NCBI GenBank assembly: GCA_030549495.1
Contig: JAUIRK010000388.1
Location: 214,105-278,104, forward strand
Length of the DNA stretch: 64,000 bases
DNA from: Nectonema munidae
Taxonomy: Eukaryota; Nematomorpha; Nectonematoida; Nectonematidae
Direction of reading: 5' to 3'
Each line of letters opens with the position of its first letter. Within the stretch, counting starts at the first letter, position 1. Below the pieces are notes generated by a model. It did no database searches, was not told the origin of the DNA, and was given only the letters and a program-made list of their open reading frames with translations. A program made the position numbers and the translations under genes. Shown here piece by piece: positions 44,744-56,675 of the stretch.

Positions 44744-45230
44744 TTGACCCATTAACGACCAGAATAATCAGACGATATCTAATGTAAAGCAGAAGATTTG
44801 TATTAAAGAGCTTTCATAAACGCAGACGATTTTATTTTTGTAAAGTTGACTATGCATAGTTACCAACCTCAGAGAAGACCAAAGCGGTAGACTTCTTTTC
44901 GAATACGACCCATGGACCATGCATGGGAAGAACCTAATTTGGATTCAGTAATAATAAATTCAAATTTTTGAATCCATTCTTCTTTAAACAGTTGTCGTAG
45001 CGACTTTTTGTTTTATTTTTATTATCACCCATTCTTCAAGAAGTAAAAATTGGTTAACATAATTTAAATAGTCTAAAATGCATATGCTCAAAAATTTTCA
45101 AAAAGCGGTAGACCAAAAAAAGTTGGAAAGCGTTAGTCTACCGTCGAAAGCAACTATGCTATATTCAATATTACTAGTTATATATTGTTGGCAACTATGC
45201 TATAGTCAACATTGGGCGTTAACGGGTTAA
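44744..45230. mobile_element. piggyBac-type MITE interrupted by a hAT MITE
   Basis: It begins CCCATTAACGACC after TTGA and ends with the reverse complement of CCCGTTAACGCCC before TTAA. The left part, with AGAATAATCAGACGATAT and TGTAAAGCAGAAG, matches the element at 51676-51964 read in reverse. The hAT MITE copy B (44855-45199) sits inside, so that insertion is younger. Confidence 0.75.
44855..45199 (-). mobile_element. hAT MITE, copy B, inverted relative to copy A
   Basis: It starts CATAGTTACCAACCTCAGAG and ends GTTGGCAACTATG. Inside, the reverse complement of copy A is recognisable (GACCAAAGCGGTAGACTT, CCATGCATGGGAAGAACC, AATCCATTCTTC). Copies A and B are about 1.3 kb apart in opposite orientation and could pair as a hairpin in a transcript. 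Confidence 0.75.
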
Positions 45231-47519
45231 AGTGATTTAAAAAAAATAAAAAATCCACACTATTTTTTGGAAATGGACTGCCTTTTTAAGAAGTCCCAAT
45301 TAATTATATTATTAATTTTATTTATGATAAGAAAGCATGAAATTTTTTACAGTATTCTCTTTTGGAAAGGTGCAATCATTATAAAAAAAGCTTTAAGTCC
45401 GAAATGTAATTTTGTCTCGCACTCTCCCTGCCTGTGAATCTTGGAGAAGATCATATTTATGCCAAGATACACTTCTATTTTTCATATATTTATTATTAAT
45501 TTTTATTTAATTTAAATCATGAAATTTCGCTTTCTACTGTAAAATTTGATACTTTGCGAATATATTAATCTGAAATTCTTGCAGAGAAAAATAAGTATAA
45601 CATATGAAGATAATTTTGAAAATAAATGATTTGCGCGCGAAAATAACACTACGCCAACTTTTTTCAACTTGCAAATCACGAAAATTTGACTTCGGCGAAA
45701 ATTTCTTGATTTACAGTATTCTCTTTCATTGTAAACTTGAAGATTTTTTTCAGTTATTTTTTTACAGATTTAGCATTACATGAAGCAAAACACCTTGTAA
45801 GGATTCCTTTATATTCTTCCCTTCCTTGACTAAAATATCTTCTCCCTTAAATTTTCTCCAATCTTGTTCACTTTCCTCAAGTTTTCATAATAGTACATTT
45901 AAGCCCAAAAAGCCACCTTCTCCATTTTTAACAAGTGAGGCTAGATAAAACTTAGTGTCAGAATTATTATTGCCATAAAATTTATTAATCATTTATTGCC
46001 ATAAAATCTGCTCTAACATTCGAGGAACAGTTGTGCAAAAAATTCGCAAAACAAGACACATAAAATGGAAATAACACCTTTGGTACTTTGCAACCTAAAA
46101 TTTCTTACTTAAGGGCATCATTTAAAGGTAAACATACGTTGTCTCTTTAAAATTTACAAGTCTTTTAGATCATTAATTAAATATGAATCACTTAATGTTC
46201 CACAAAAGAGGAGTCATAAATTTTATCTATATTAAAAATATTTTATACAAATAATTATAAAAATGAAATAATGCATTTTTTTACTTTTTTTCTGAAATCT
46301 TCAATACATAAAAGCCGTTTCAGAAGTGTGAAAAAGGGTTTTTCATTTGTTAACTTCTGACATTTCTACCTAATCTAAGTTTCGTAGATCAATAGATTTC
46401 TATTACTCAATATAGATATCCAACTTAATAATAGAATGAGTTAAAGTTAAATTATTCAAGCTTAATCAAATGTTATTTTGTGAAATCATTCCATCTTTGA
46501 TAAATAAAATATGTAATGATTCTTCTTACCAACACATATGTAAAATTTTGAGACCATCTTTAAAAACTATTTTTTACATATTTATTTATCTACTGTTTTA
46601 TCCGATGTTGTATTTTTGCACTCTGGAATAATATTTGAAATATTTGAAGAAAAAAGAAAAAGGAAATGTAATTTTTTTACTAATTCATATAGGTATCAAT
46701 ATTCCTAGATAGGAAATTTTATTAATAGCAATAAATGAAATAGCGATTGTCTACTATAGTGCAAAAATCATTACGTTCTTTCATATAAAGCAAGCTTTGA
46801 CAGTGTTGTTTATTCATTTAAAATTTATAACACCATTTGTTTTTTGATTGATCTCAACTAAAATGGTATGCCCCTAAAGTATATATATTTGCCAAGAAAC
46901 AAAAAGCTATCTTTTGAGTGGACGCCGACGGCTGAAGCCCTCTGAAAATAAGCGTACATGATTCGCTAAATTAACTTCCTATTTTCATATCTTTATAATG
47001 AAGCAAAAATATATAATAACGACATTTTCACATTTAATACTTTATCTCTTCAAGATTATTTTGTCACGCAAAAATATTTCTCAAATGAGTATTCTCTCCT
47101 TTTCTTTATGTTAAATGACTATTTAGTAAATAATTTTAAGCTGTCTCTCCCTTTTCCTAACGTGATAAGAACAGAAAGAATTGTGTGTCATGAAAAATGC
47201 CTTTATGCTGAATTTTAAAGAATCACAAATGGCCATGATAATGTTCTGAATATGAATGAATCTTTCAATTGTCTTATCTAAGTTAATTTAGATTTCCTTT
47301 AGTTTGAATTATTCATCTAATATGAATATTTAAATATTTTGTGTGTTATTGTTGTTGTTGGCCTCCACTAGCGGATATCTTGTTATCTGTGTGTGTATGT
47401 ATGTGTAAATATATATAAATAAGTTTTTTTTAAAATATCTAAATCTGTGTGTAATGTTAGTATATGCTATATAGGAATATGGGATTTAATGACGTATTAT
47501 GGTGGTTTGAATAGAAGGT
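45231..47519. other. no gene recognised
   Basis: About 2.3 kb of AT-rich sequence without a supported gene. A GT-rich simple-sequence patch lies at 47385-47420. Confidence 0.45.
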
Positions 47520-47524
47520 GATCC

Positions 47525-47690
47525 TAGTTTGTTTTTCCATTCTGAGAGGAGGTTGGCAACCGCGTGTGGGTTAAGCTAAAGATCGAGTGGTTTGAGATCT
47601 GTAGCTATGTGTGGGCAATTGAATAGGTGTTCTGAGTTGTGTGGGTGTATTTTGCAGAGTATTAGAACGAATCCCTCAATTGGAATAATT
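47525..47690 (-). pseudogene. LINE C-terminal fragment (Jockey/CR1-like)
   Basis: The minus strand reads HPHNSEHLFNCPHIATDLKP, then LDL, a stop, and LNPHAVANLLSEW. This matches the C-terminal 'T..HLF.CP..PT.L.P..LW..P...A.FL' zinc-knuckle region typical of Jockey-group non-LTR retrotransposons. One stop replaces the Trp of the conserved 'LW'. The reverse transcriptase part is not recognised upstream. It may belong to a different LINE from the one at 48620-50580. Confidence 0.7.
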
Positions 47691-47699
47691 TTGCTCGTC

Positions 47700-48280
47700 C
47701 CAGGAGGACTCCGAAATGTCCCTCCCAACGTCACACATCTTACATGTAGCCATTTTTAGTAACATCCACATAGCGGTAATGTTGCTCTATCTGTGAGGAT
47801 GTGTTTTCATCGTCACGATACTCTCGTATGCAAGCGTATCTTTTAATTCTGCTTACATTTTCAGTGTGCTCCATCTATCAGACAGTCATAAAACATGACG
47901 ATGAAAAATATTGCGAAGTTGTAATGAGACTGACTGCTCTATCGAATTTCTTTGTACAATTCAATGAACTAATGTGAAAGTGCGTATGTGTGATCCAGAC
48001 TCTCGTCTGCATTGCCTATCATTTTGCTTACGTTCTCAGTGTGTGAAATTACATACATAAACTGTAAGTGATAATCCCATATTTATAAGAATTCTCACTG
48101 ACACTTTTTTGATATATAGAACGTATGGTATCCATCTCAAAATATAGGCAGTGTAGTAGCATGTAACTTTAGGCATACATACAAGCAAGTGACTTTTATT
48201 TGAGATTTTGATCTTTTTTGTAGAAGTAGACCTCATGGGACGTTCCTTACAACGTTTGTGTGTTTCTATGTGAGGGGTGA
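47700..48280. other. imperfect repeats, no gene recognised
   Basis: Two similar stretches (ACTCTCGTATGCAAGCGTATC...TGCTTACATTTTCAGTGTG near 47820-47870, and CTCTCGTCTGCATTGCCTATC...TGCTTACGTTCTCAGTGTG near 48000-48042) form a direct repeat about 180 bp apart. The 118-codon minus-strand frame at 48036-48392 shows no domain. Confidence 0.45.
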
Positions 48281-48289
48281 CTCCACACA

Positions 48290-48345
48290 GCAGAGCCCCC
48301 CCCCCCTCCCAGTGAAAATTTTCTACTTCGCACCCTGGTGTGGTG
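48290..48345. mobile_element. hAT-like terminus with poly-C run
   Basis: A run of about 12 C is followed by sequence ending TTCGCACCCTGGTG. On the minus strand this reads CAGGGTGCGAAGTAGAAAA... followed by poly-G, a layout common to several hAT ends. The partner end was not found. Confidence 0.35.
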
Positions 48346-48619
48346 CATGTGTAGGAAGAAGAAGATTTATTAAAATGAAAATAATCAAACAAGAAAAGAA
48401 GACTAATTAATTAAGCATACACTACTTACACGTACACATCTTCACATGTATATTAATGAATACATCATGTGGTGTAAAAATAAGACGAGTGAAGCAACAG
48501 AAAACAATTGAAAGCATAAAGAAAATAAATGCAATCATAAAGTTTGCGCAGTTCCAAAGGTTTATGAAAACCACAAACAGGACCTTTGCAAAAAAAAAAT
48601 TAAAAAAAATTAATTGTAT

Positions 48620-50580
48620 TTAACTTGAGTATTTACATGAAAAACAATTTCTCTTACACACACGTGGCAGTTTGTAGTTGTCTGTGAAAAGAAGCTTGGA
48701 CAAAGTTTTCAATTTTTTTGTCGAGCAACAGCTTTCACCAATTAAACTTTTGTGACATTTATAAAAATCGACAACTTTATATCTTATGGACAGTTTTGAA
48801 AGTGCTAACGTGAAATTTGGTTTGTTCAATGAGAGTGGACAGCGAAAAGAATAAGGGTCTTTCTGTTTGTATGTAATGAGGTTCCGAAAAAATCCTTGCG
48901 TCGCATTAAATGAAGAAATGAGAAATAGTCCAATTTTTTGGGAGAAGAGATCTTTGAGTTTAAGAAGATCATATTCAACAAACAAGTTGTTAGTATGAGA
49001 ATATTTGCTTGTACCGGCAACATTTCTTATGGCTTTTTTTGTACAAAACTTGAAGAGAATGCAAGTTTGCATGTCCAAAATTTATAAAAGTGTAAAAAAT
49101 CTAAGGCAAGAAAAGAGTTTTTAATAAAATCAATTTGACATAAAGGGGAAAATACTTTCTATAATATTTTAAAATACCTATGATTTTACTGAGTTTAGGT
49201 GAAAGATTAGTAATGTGGCTATGGAAATTTAATTTACTATCAATACGTAAACCAAGGTGATCAAATTCCGTCACAACATCAAGGTTTTCTTTTAGAAAGA
49301 AAGATAAAACAGGTTGAGAACATGAAGAAATAATCATGCTTTAGTTTTCAATTTATTAATTGTCAAGTTATTGTAAGAGAACCATCGTTTAACTTGAAAA
49401 AAATTCTCAGAAAAGGAGAAATTCTTATAAGAAGGGTCCGTAAAAAGAAGAGTTATGTCATCTAGATAGACTAAGTAGTCAAAAAACTTAGAAGTTCTGA
49501 TCAAATCGTTCAAATAAACTATGAAAAATATTGGCCCCAGAATAGAGCCTTGAGACCTTTGGAAAGAGAAACAATTTGTGAGTCATTGCCATTAAACTGA
49601 ACGAATTGTTTTCTGTTTTTCAAATATGAATCGAAAAAGTTCAGGGCTTTGTTATCAAAACCATATTTATGGAGTTTCAATAGTAAAAGTTTATGCGAGA
49701 TGCTATCAAACGCTTTTGATATGTCTAAGAAAAATACGCCCACGTTTCTCTTTTGTTCCAGGTGCGAAAGAACTTTGTCTAGAAAATAGGTGTGGAGAAG
49801 CTCAGTTGAAAAACCTTTCCTGAAAGCAAACTGGTTGTTCGACAGCAATTTATTGTTTTCAAAAAAAAGATACGACTTGAGAATTAAGAGTATTTTCAAA
49901 GATCTTCGAGATCATAGGAATGATCGATATTGGTCTAAAATTAGTAATTTCAGCGCTGCTTGCCTTTTTGGGAACTGGAACTACTTTACTCAATTTCAGC
50001 ACGTTTTAAACCTCTATTGAAACAAAAAGACAGAATGAACGAGAAGCTGGCTTTTACAAGTTTAATATGGTGAATATTGATACCGTACGCATCGAAAGAT
50101 TTACTTTGACAAGTTCTTCAATTGCTTTTCAACTTGAATTGGTTCACAAAAATCAAGTTTGAATTCAGCATTACTTTCAATATTCAAGGTATCATAGAAC
50201 GAATCATTTGTATTTTCAGAAGTATCAGCAGCTGTGAAGAATTCATTTAGTTTATTAGAAATTGTATATTTGTCAGTAAAAGTTTGATCATTTATAACAA
50301 TGAAGTTACAGAATTTTTTGCCATTTTTAATAACCGAGTTGAGTACTGACCATGTGTTTGTGGTGTTTGTACTTTGCGAGAATGAAAGTTTGTAATGCGC
50401 TTTTTTCAAATAAATTATCTTGTTTTTAATGTAATTTCGTAATCTTTTGAAAGTAGTGGCTGTAGAAATATCAGTATTGTTCTTCTTTATTTTGGAAATT
50501 TTTTTATCTCTTTTATTAATTAAAAATGAAACCTCATTCGTCATCCAACTTTTTTGTTTTTGTCTAAATTTTCAAAGAAA
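48620..50580 (-). mobile_element. LINE (CR1/Jockey-group), 5'-truncated, broken reverse transcriptase
   Basis: On the minus strand, from high to low coordinate: the linker before the reverse transcriptase (QKSWMTNEVSFLINKRDKK, 50101-50570). Then the RT fingers/palm with NNQFAFRKGFSTE, FLDISKAFDSISHKLLLLKL and YLKNRKQFVQFNG (49519-49899), and the catalytic YLDD box near 49465 (YLVYLDDITLLF). The thumb region (FDHLGLRIDSKLNFHSHITN, 49101-49337) and a Cys-rich C-terminus (LPRVCKRNCFSCKYSS, 48620-49078) follow. Both catalytic motifs survive, but about four frame changes or stops separate the parts. The endonuclease domain is absent, as in most 5'-truncated insertions. An A/T-rich tail lies at 48588-48612. 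Confidence 0.9.
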
Positions 50581-51541
50581 TTAACATAGGTTTGCTTGTT
50601 TGAAGATCTAATTATTAATTAAGTAAGGTTGTCAAAACTCTAAAGGTCATCGTGAGTTTAAATCAAGCATCTATGATTGTTAGAGAAAAGAGCATAGAGT
50701 CCCTCATGAAAACATTAGATGATAATAATTTTAATTTTAACGCCAATATAGCCACGTGTATATCTCAATCAGGGACCGTCGCGTAATGAAAAATAAAAAA
50801 TGGGGCGCCAGAAATTAGAAATTCCAAAAAATAAAATTTCTAATTTTCAGAAACTTAAAAGTCGAGAGGGATTTTTCCGAAAAAAAATTCAACACTTCAT
50901 CAATGAAGATAGATTTATAATAGCTTTAAATTTATAAAAGAATAAAGATCTGGGAGGGACACCTAGTGAAAATAGAGGGGCGTTGCACCACAGCTTTTTT
51001 GATATAATGCTTGATTCGCTAGGTTTCTTACATTTAATCCGGTTTTTTCAATTACTTACAAGTCGTTTTAACGCTTGAAAATGTGAATAAAATTTCGTTA
51101 AAAAATATAAAGAAGATGTTTACAAATAGCTTAGATTTCTTTATTCTTTTTATTGGTAAAATCAGATTATAGAATAATTTGATACAAAACAAAGCAAATC
51201 ACTGCCATTATTTCAAGTTTTAACTGAAAACAAATGAAATTTAACTGTTTTTTATGGATTCAATTTTGTGACATAAAAATGAAGGATGCATATATTACTG
51301 GTAAGCTTAAAAGAAGGAATGATATATTTGTGATATTTAGGGCAATTAAAAGTCAATAAAGTCAATTTTTGATTTCTAATAGCATTTATTCTAAAACACA
51401 TAAAGTGTCGTATTTTTTAAAGTCTGTGTAAAAGAAGTCCGAGTTATTAGGTCAACTTCTTATTAATAGGTCAACTTTTTTAGCCCTTTTAGGCATGGGT
51501 TTTCTATTGTCTGCTTTTTTTCTCAATGAGTTTTTATATAA
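50581..51541. other. no gene recognised
   Basis: AT-rich spacer. CAGGGACCGTCGCG at 50771 resembles a hAT end, but no partner was found. AGCCCTTTTAGGCATGGG near 51481 resembles the end of the piggyBac-type MITE family described next. Confidence 0.4.
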
Positions 51542-51542
51542 A

Positions 51543-51968
51543 TTAACCCATTTACGACCAATGTCCCTATTTTGGAACATAAGTAATTTGATCTTCGTCT
51601 GCTTTTTTCAATGACTTTGAATATAAATCGTATGCGTTTTTTTAGATATCGTCTGCTTTGCTTGGTCTTAAATGGGTTAAACAGACGATTTTTCGACACT
51701 GGTGTCCCATTGTGCCTGAAAGGGTTAGAACATTTTGTAAAAATTTTAAGAGCAAGTATATAACAATTTTTGAATTTGTTTTATATACTGAAGAGTTCAC
51801 AAAGGAACTAAAATTGATTATTTCATCATTAAAATTTTGACAGATCATTTTTAACAGGTTATCGACGACAGTCGACTTTACAAAATGTGAATCGTCTTGC
51901 TTTTTAATACAAATCTTCTGCTTTATACTATTTATATCGTCTGATTATTCTGGTCGTTAACGGGTTAG
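51543..51968. mobile_element. composite of piggyBac-type MITEs
   Basis: A 129-bp unit (51547-51675) has ends CCCATTTACGACC and GGTCTTAAATGGG with TTAA on both sides. Directly attached is a second unit running from 51676 to 51964. It includes CATTGTGCCTGAAAGGG followed by TTAG near 51723, and ends GGTCGTTAACGGG followed by TTAG. TTAA flanks and CCC-starting ends point to piggyBac-type mobilisation. The sequence is shared with copies at 11520 and 44744. Confidence 0.75.
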
Positions 51969-52621
51969 ATAAAAAAATTTTACTCCTCTATTCTCACACA
52001 TAAATAAAATAATTGAATAACGTAATCTTCGAATCTTACAATGTAAGATGCATTTGATTTATATAGAAATATAAAACTTGAAAATGAGGTAAGAAACTAC
52101 ATAGAAAAACAAAATAATAAAAAGGAAAGCATAAACATATGAAAAAAGAAGTATATCTACGCATATACATATGCTCTCCTCTACTACAGGCAACAGAGAG
52201 GGGAAAGATAAATTTTAGTGATACCCTCATCGGACCACCTGGCTACCATCGTAGTTTTACAATTTTTGAACCTATATTATTTTTCGAGAAAAAAAAACTT
52301 TTCAATCTCGAAAGCCTAAAACTTCACGAAGTGTGCAAAAAGCTTTATTTTGATGGAAAAATTTGAAAAAAATTCTCAATGGATACTGATGTAAAGATCT
52401 CAAAAAAGGAAAAAGTAGGAAGTTGTATGAGTTGATCACAATTAGCCCACTTGACTTCGATGGTAGTTTTATTCTTTTCAAAATAGGTACAATATGTTTT
52501 TTCAATCAACACCACTCTGAAACTTCAAAGGTTATAAAAAATATTTGTATCAAGGAAATTTAAAAAATATTCTGAAGGATACAGCAAAATATCCTAAAAT
52601 AAGAAGAGTGGAAAAATATTT
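51969..52621. other. no gene recognised
   Basis: Short overlapping open frames at 52036-52505 on both strands show no domain. Confidence 0.4.
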
Positions 52622-52727
52622 AAGTGCGCCGCTGGCATCGAGCTATGAATAATTTGGCAGAGGCCAATCTCGAACCGGGAACAACCGGCTCATGAATCAG
52701 CGCTCTAACCGATCAGCCACGCAACCA
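52622..52727 (-). repeat. tRNA-derived SINE, copy 4 (best tRNA-like head)
   Basis: The reverse complement begins GTTGCGTGGCTGATCGGTTA followed by GAGCGC, a good A box (TGGCTGATCGG). It has GGTTCGAGATT as B box, then the family core CATAGCTCGATGCCAGCGGCG. The anticodon arm does not form five pairs and the acceptor stem is not closed, so this is a SINE head, not a tRNA gene. Confidence 0.75.
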
Positions 52728-53507
52728 CAAGAAGGAGTCTGATTTGTTCTAAAATCTTTTATCAAGGAAAAAGGAGGAAAAGAAATTTATTAATATGAAT
52801 ACAACAAACTGCAATTATTTTAGTTGCAATGTATATAATAATAAACATATTCATTTTTTATTCAAAGATACAAAAAATACTACTGTGCATATTCAAAAGA
52901 AACTGTTTTTCAATTCAAGTCTTGAAAATTTTTTTCACAATATACAAGTCCTAATGATTAGAGGAATAGTATCATAAAACTTTAGAAAATTCTGAATATT
53001 GAAAGAATTATTATTAAAACGTTGAGATAAAAAATAAATATATCTTGATGTACTGGTGCATTAGCGTAAGAACCAGTTTTTGAGTACAGGACGAACTCTG
53101 TAGGAACTTAATAAATTCATACGTCAATACGTGCAACAAATTATATAGTTGGTGGAATAACAAAGATTTAATGACAACTAATAAACAATTTTTCTATTTT
53201 GACATTAGCAGCATCTCTTTGCTTCCCTACTAGTTACGTCATTTTCATCACTTTGTGCAGAGTGAGAAGATAACGTGAATATTATACATAATAAAAATAC
53301 AACATATGAGATGTTATCATAATTCTTTGTTTTAAAAACTAAGCAAAGTGTGACGTTCAATTTTTCAAGTGTGAGAAATGTCATACAACGTCATAATTTC
53401 AAATTTCAACGTCATTCAATAAATTTTTGTTTTGATTCAATTTTCATTTGTTTCATTTTTTTGAGCTAAAACCTTTCGTCCTCTAACAAAGAAATTTCTT
53501 CATTTGT
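52728..53507. other. no gene recognised
   Basis: AT-rich sequence upstream of a piggyBac transposase. The left end of that element should lie here, but no inverted partner of the right end was found. Confidence 0.4.
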
Positions 53508-55076
53508 ATGAATTCAAGTGATAATTGTGAAAGTTTTAGTGATTTTTTGGACTCAGAGATCAGCTCTGAAGATTCCTCTAGCAAATAAGAAATTAAAAGA
53601 GAACCTATTTTGTTAAGTATTCGTTCAAATAATGGTCCGTATTCATCCTTTTCTAACACGCTGGTCTCAAAAAGCAACATAAATTGGTCAATAAATCCTT
53701 TTTTCAATAGACTGTTATCAAGAAACATAATAAATTTCAAACGTGGACCTACTGTGACACCGTCAAGAGAAATGGATTCTTTCAAGCTCTTTTTCACTGA
53801 TCAGATTGCGTCAAAATTTTGGAGTACACAAATAAAAAGTGTTTAGATAAAGGAAGAAAAGTTTTTTCAATGAGAAAGTTTACTGCTTGTTGCGGCGTTC
53901 TTCTTAGAGCTGGATCAGACAGAGATAATTTCACATCTGTAAACAATCTTTTTAAAAAAGGAGATTCAAAGCCTTTTTATAGTTGTGCCGTTTCCAGGAA
54001 TCGCTTCAAAGACTTCGTTTCTATGCTATCACTAGATGATAGATCCAACAGACGAGAACGTCAACGAGAAGACAAATTGGCCGCCATTCGCGAAATATAT
54101 AATTCCTTTGATTCCAATCTCATAAAATTCTACGTTCCAAGCGAAAACTTCACTGTAGATGAGCAACTTTATTTTTTCAGAGGTTATTGCCACGGAAGAG
54201 TTTATATGCCTCAAAAGTCCGCTAAGTGCGGTGTGAAAATATTTTGGCTTTGTGACGCAGCAAATGGTTTTGCACTTAAATCGTACATATATAGTGGCAA
54301 GCAAGGTAACCTCAGCCCTACAGGTTTACCTAAAAATGTTACCTCTTACCTTTGTGAAGCTTACTTCAAAAGTAATCGCAATGTGTATTTGGACAGATTT
54401 TTCGGATCGTTTGATCTCTGTCGAATTTTGCTCGAAAATGGGCTGTCAATGACAGCTACGATAAAAAGTTTTTCGAAAGATGTACCACAAAGTTTTTTAG
54501 AATTGAGAGAACGAAGTTTGTACAGTACAAAATATTTGTACAACCACGATAACAAACTTATAAGCAAAAGAAAAATAAAAACGTTCTTCTAATATCATCC
54601 TTCCACACTCAGTTACAAGCAAATGAAGAAAAGTATGATCTTAAACCTGAAATCATTTTAGATTACAACAAGTTCAAAGGTGGTGTGGACATAATGGACC
54701 AAAGAGTCAAAAATTTTACATGTAGTCGAAAATCCAATAGGTACCCGCTTTTGTTCTTCTACAATATTTTGGATGTTTGTACACTCAACTCTTATTTAAT
54801 AATGAAGGAGACTGGGTACACCAATTCAAGGCTCAATTTCATCAAAAAATTGCTCATGAAAATATTTTTGTTAGATTCAACAATGAGCATGTTTACAACC
54901 AGAAAAAAATGTCTTTTGCGCAATACGGGATTAAGGAACATACTCGAATTGAATATGCGCAAACGAGTGAAATTCATCCAAAAAAAGCGTCGCCAATACC
55001 TTTAAAATGTAAAGAGGGTGAATGTAAGTCATCCACGCGTTGGACATGTGGCAAATGCGATAAAAAATATGTTTAA
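53508..55076 (+). pseudogene. piggyBac transposase, nearly full length, broken
   Basis: The N-terminus starts at 53508 (MNSSDNCESFSDFLDSEISS) with an acidic Ser-rich stretch and one stop, then continues to about 53843. After a frame change comes a 257-codon segment (53819-54592). It holds the first catalytic block FTVDEQLYFFRGYCHGRVYM, then CGVKIFWLCDAANGFALKSY and the second block NRNVYLDRFFGSFDLCRILL. The latter has Asp where the family has 'T.DN.FTS'. A further frame change leads to IILDYNKFKGGVDIMDQ (54652-54702) with the third Asp, and then to a Cys-rich tail (CKEGECKSSTRWTCGKCDKK). All three catalytic Asp are recognisable. There are about three frame changes plus stops, so it is inactive but not very old. 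Confidence 0.92.
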
Positions 55077-55304
55077 AGCACAAATTTAGTCTTTGTAGAA
55101 ATTGTTTATAAAAAAAAAATTTTACCTTTCTCTATTTCTCAATTTTTTTGGCAGAAGCCTTCCAATCGTGATTTTTTATTCAAACACAAGAAATTTATAC
55201 TTCTATACATTATTTGTGATATCTCTGAAAATAAATGTTTTGCTGCCTATTCGAAATATCTGACTTTGATTTTGGGCTACAATTGTAATAAGGTGGCCTG
55301 TCTA

Positions 55305-55337
55305 GAAACTAAAAATATGTGGTTCGATGAGGGTTAA
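55305..55337 (+). mobile_element. candidate right end of piggyBac element
   Basis: GTGGTTCGATGAGGG is followed by TTAA at 55334-55337, the expected layout (CCCTCATCGAACCAC on the minus strand). It lies 258 bp after the transposase tail. The left end was not located. Confidence 0.5.
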
Positions 55338-56530
55338 AAAGCTTTTGTCTCGTGCCTTTTCAAAAGAGAATACTTTAAATTATTAGCTGGCATCTTACAA
55401 TAATAATTTGGGAAAAGTGATTATAGAATAATTTTTTAGGTCAATTTTTTTGCAAATAAAGTAAACTTTTTGAAGTGATATTCATAAAAAAATGATAAAG
55501 TTTTAAAAGTTCATATTTTAAATATCATTTTTATTTGAATTTTTTTTACAGTTTTTATTAATTTTATATCAAATTTGCTGAATAAAATAGAAAAATCTTA
55601 TTTTTCTTTAAAAAATTAAAAATAGAAGAATAAAATTTTATTTAGCCTTCCTACATATAGGCAAAGAAGACCTTTAAATATAAAATCACAACTTCAGAAT
55701 GTTTACATTTTTAGTTACTATTTTTACAAACTTTATGTCATATTGCATTTTCAATTTTAGACCCAAATTTATAACTAGTAGTGCTTCTAATGATCATATC
55801 ACTCAAATATTTTGAAACTATAGTTATAAATTGCTTATATAATACATTCATTTATTTTGACTTACTATATTTTCTTCTCGGAATATCAGCATTTCGTAAT
55901 CATGTTGAGTATGAAGTATTTATTGGGGGAAAAATACAAATCTCATTGTGAAAAAAAAAGACTTGAAAATTGTACTAAGAGACTAAACACATTAAAAATT
56001 TGCTAACAGTGAGAGAACAAAGGGACCTGAGAGCATACTAAATGAAAAAGGAATGAAAAAGGAAAGTAGACCATTAATTTTAGAAAACCGATGTCAGAAA
56101 GTGATAAAACAAAAAACCAGTAAAAATATATTTTGTTCTGTAATTTTAATGAAAATTTCGGTTAAATTCATACTCTAGTAAACAGTAACCGCAATTTAAA
56201 ACACAACGTCAGATGTACGAAAATTTTGTGAAAGTATTTAATATTTAGACAAAAAAGGAGATACGAAAAGCCCACCCCTTCTAAAATTATTTTGAGCACA
56301 TTGATAAAAAATTTAAGTTTTCAATTCTATAGGAAGATTCTTATTTCCGTCATAAATAAGTTAAACGAGTAAGGAGTAAGTTTATTATATTTATAATGAT
56401 TAAGTCAGGAAAAAAAATTTCAAAGCTATTCTTTCTTGATCTGAGAATTTGATTGTGAAGGAAATCATATGATGCAAGTTGTAGAGTAAAGAACAAGGTG
56501 GAGTTTGAAGAGTTTGAATCATCAATAGAA
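55338..56530. other. no gene recognised
   Basis: AT-rich. Nothing supported. Confidence 0.4.
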
Positions 56531-56590
56531 CAGGGATGGATCTTGGTCAAAAATTTAAAGGGGGTGGGGGGGGGGGGGGGGGGGACTGTG
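56531..56590 (+). mobile_element. hAT-like left terminus with long poly-G run
   Basis: CAGGGATGGATCTTGG starts a hAT-like end and is followed by a run of about 19 G. The partner terminus could not be fixed. The similar end at 61064 has different flanks. Confidence 0.4.
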
Positions 56591-56675
56591 CCACTTTTTC
56601 GAATTTTTTTCTAATATTTTCTATCGTGAAAAGTTGTTATTTAAAAGTTTAAGCTAACTTTTCCGTTTTTATCAA

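Noticed and set aside
48036-48392. 118-codon minus-strand frame as a protein with a Cys/Gly-rich start
   Set aside because: The Gly/Pro-rich part is translation of the poly-C tract at a transposon-like end, and the rest has no domain.
52622-52727. A tRNA gene on the minus strand
   Set aside because: A and B boxes are good, but the acceptor and anticodon stems do not pair properly and the sequence continues into the SINE body shared with other copies.
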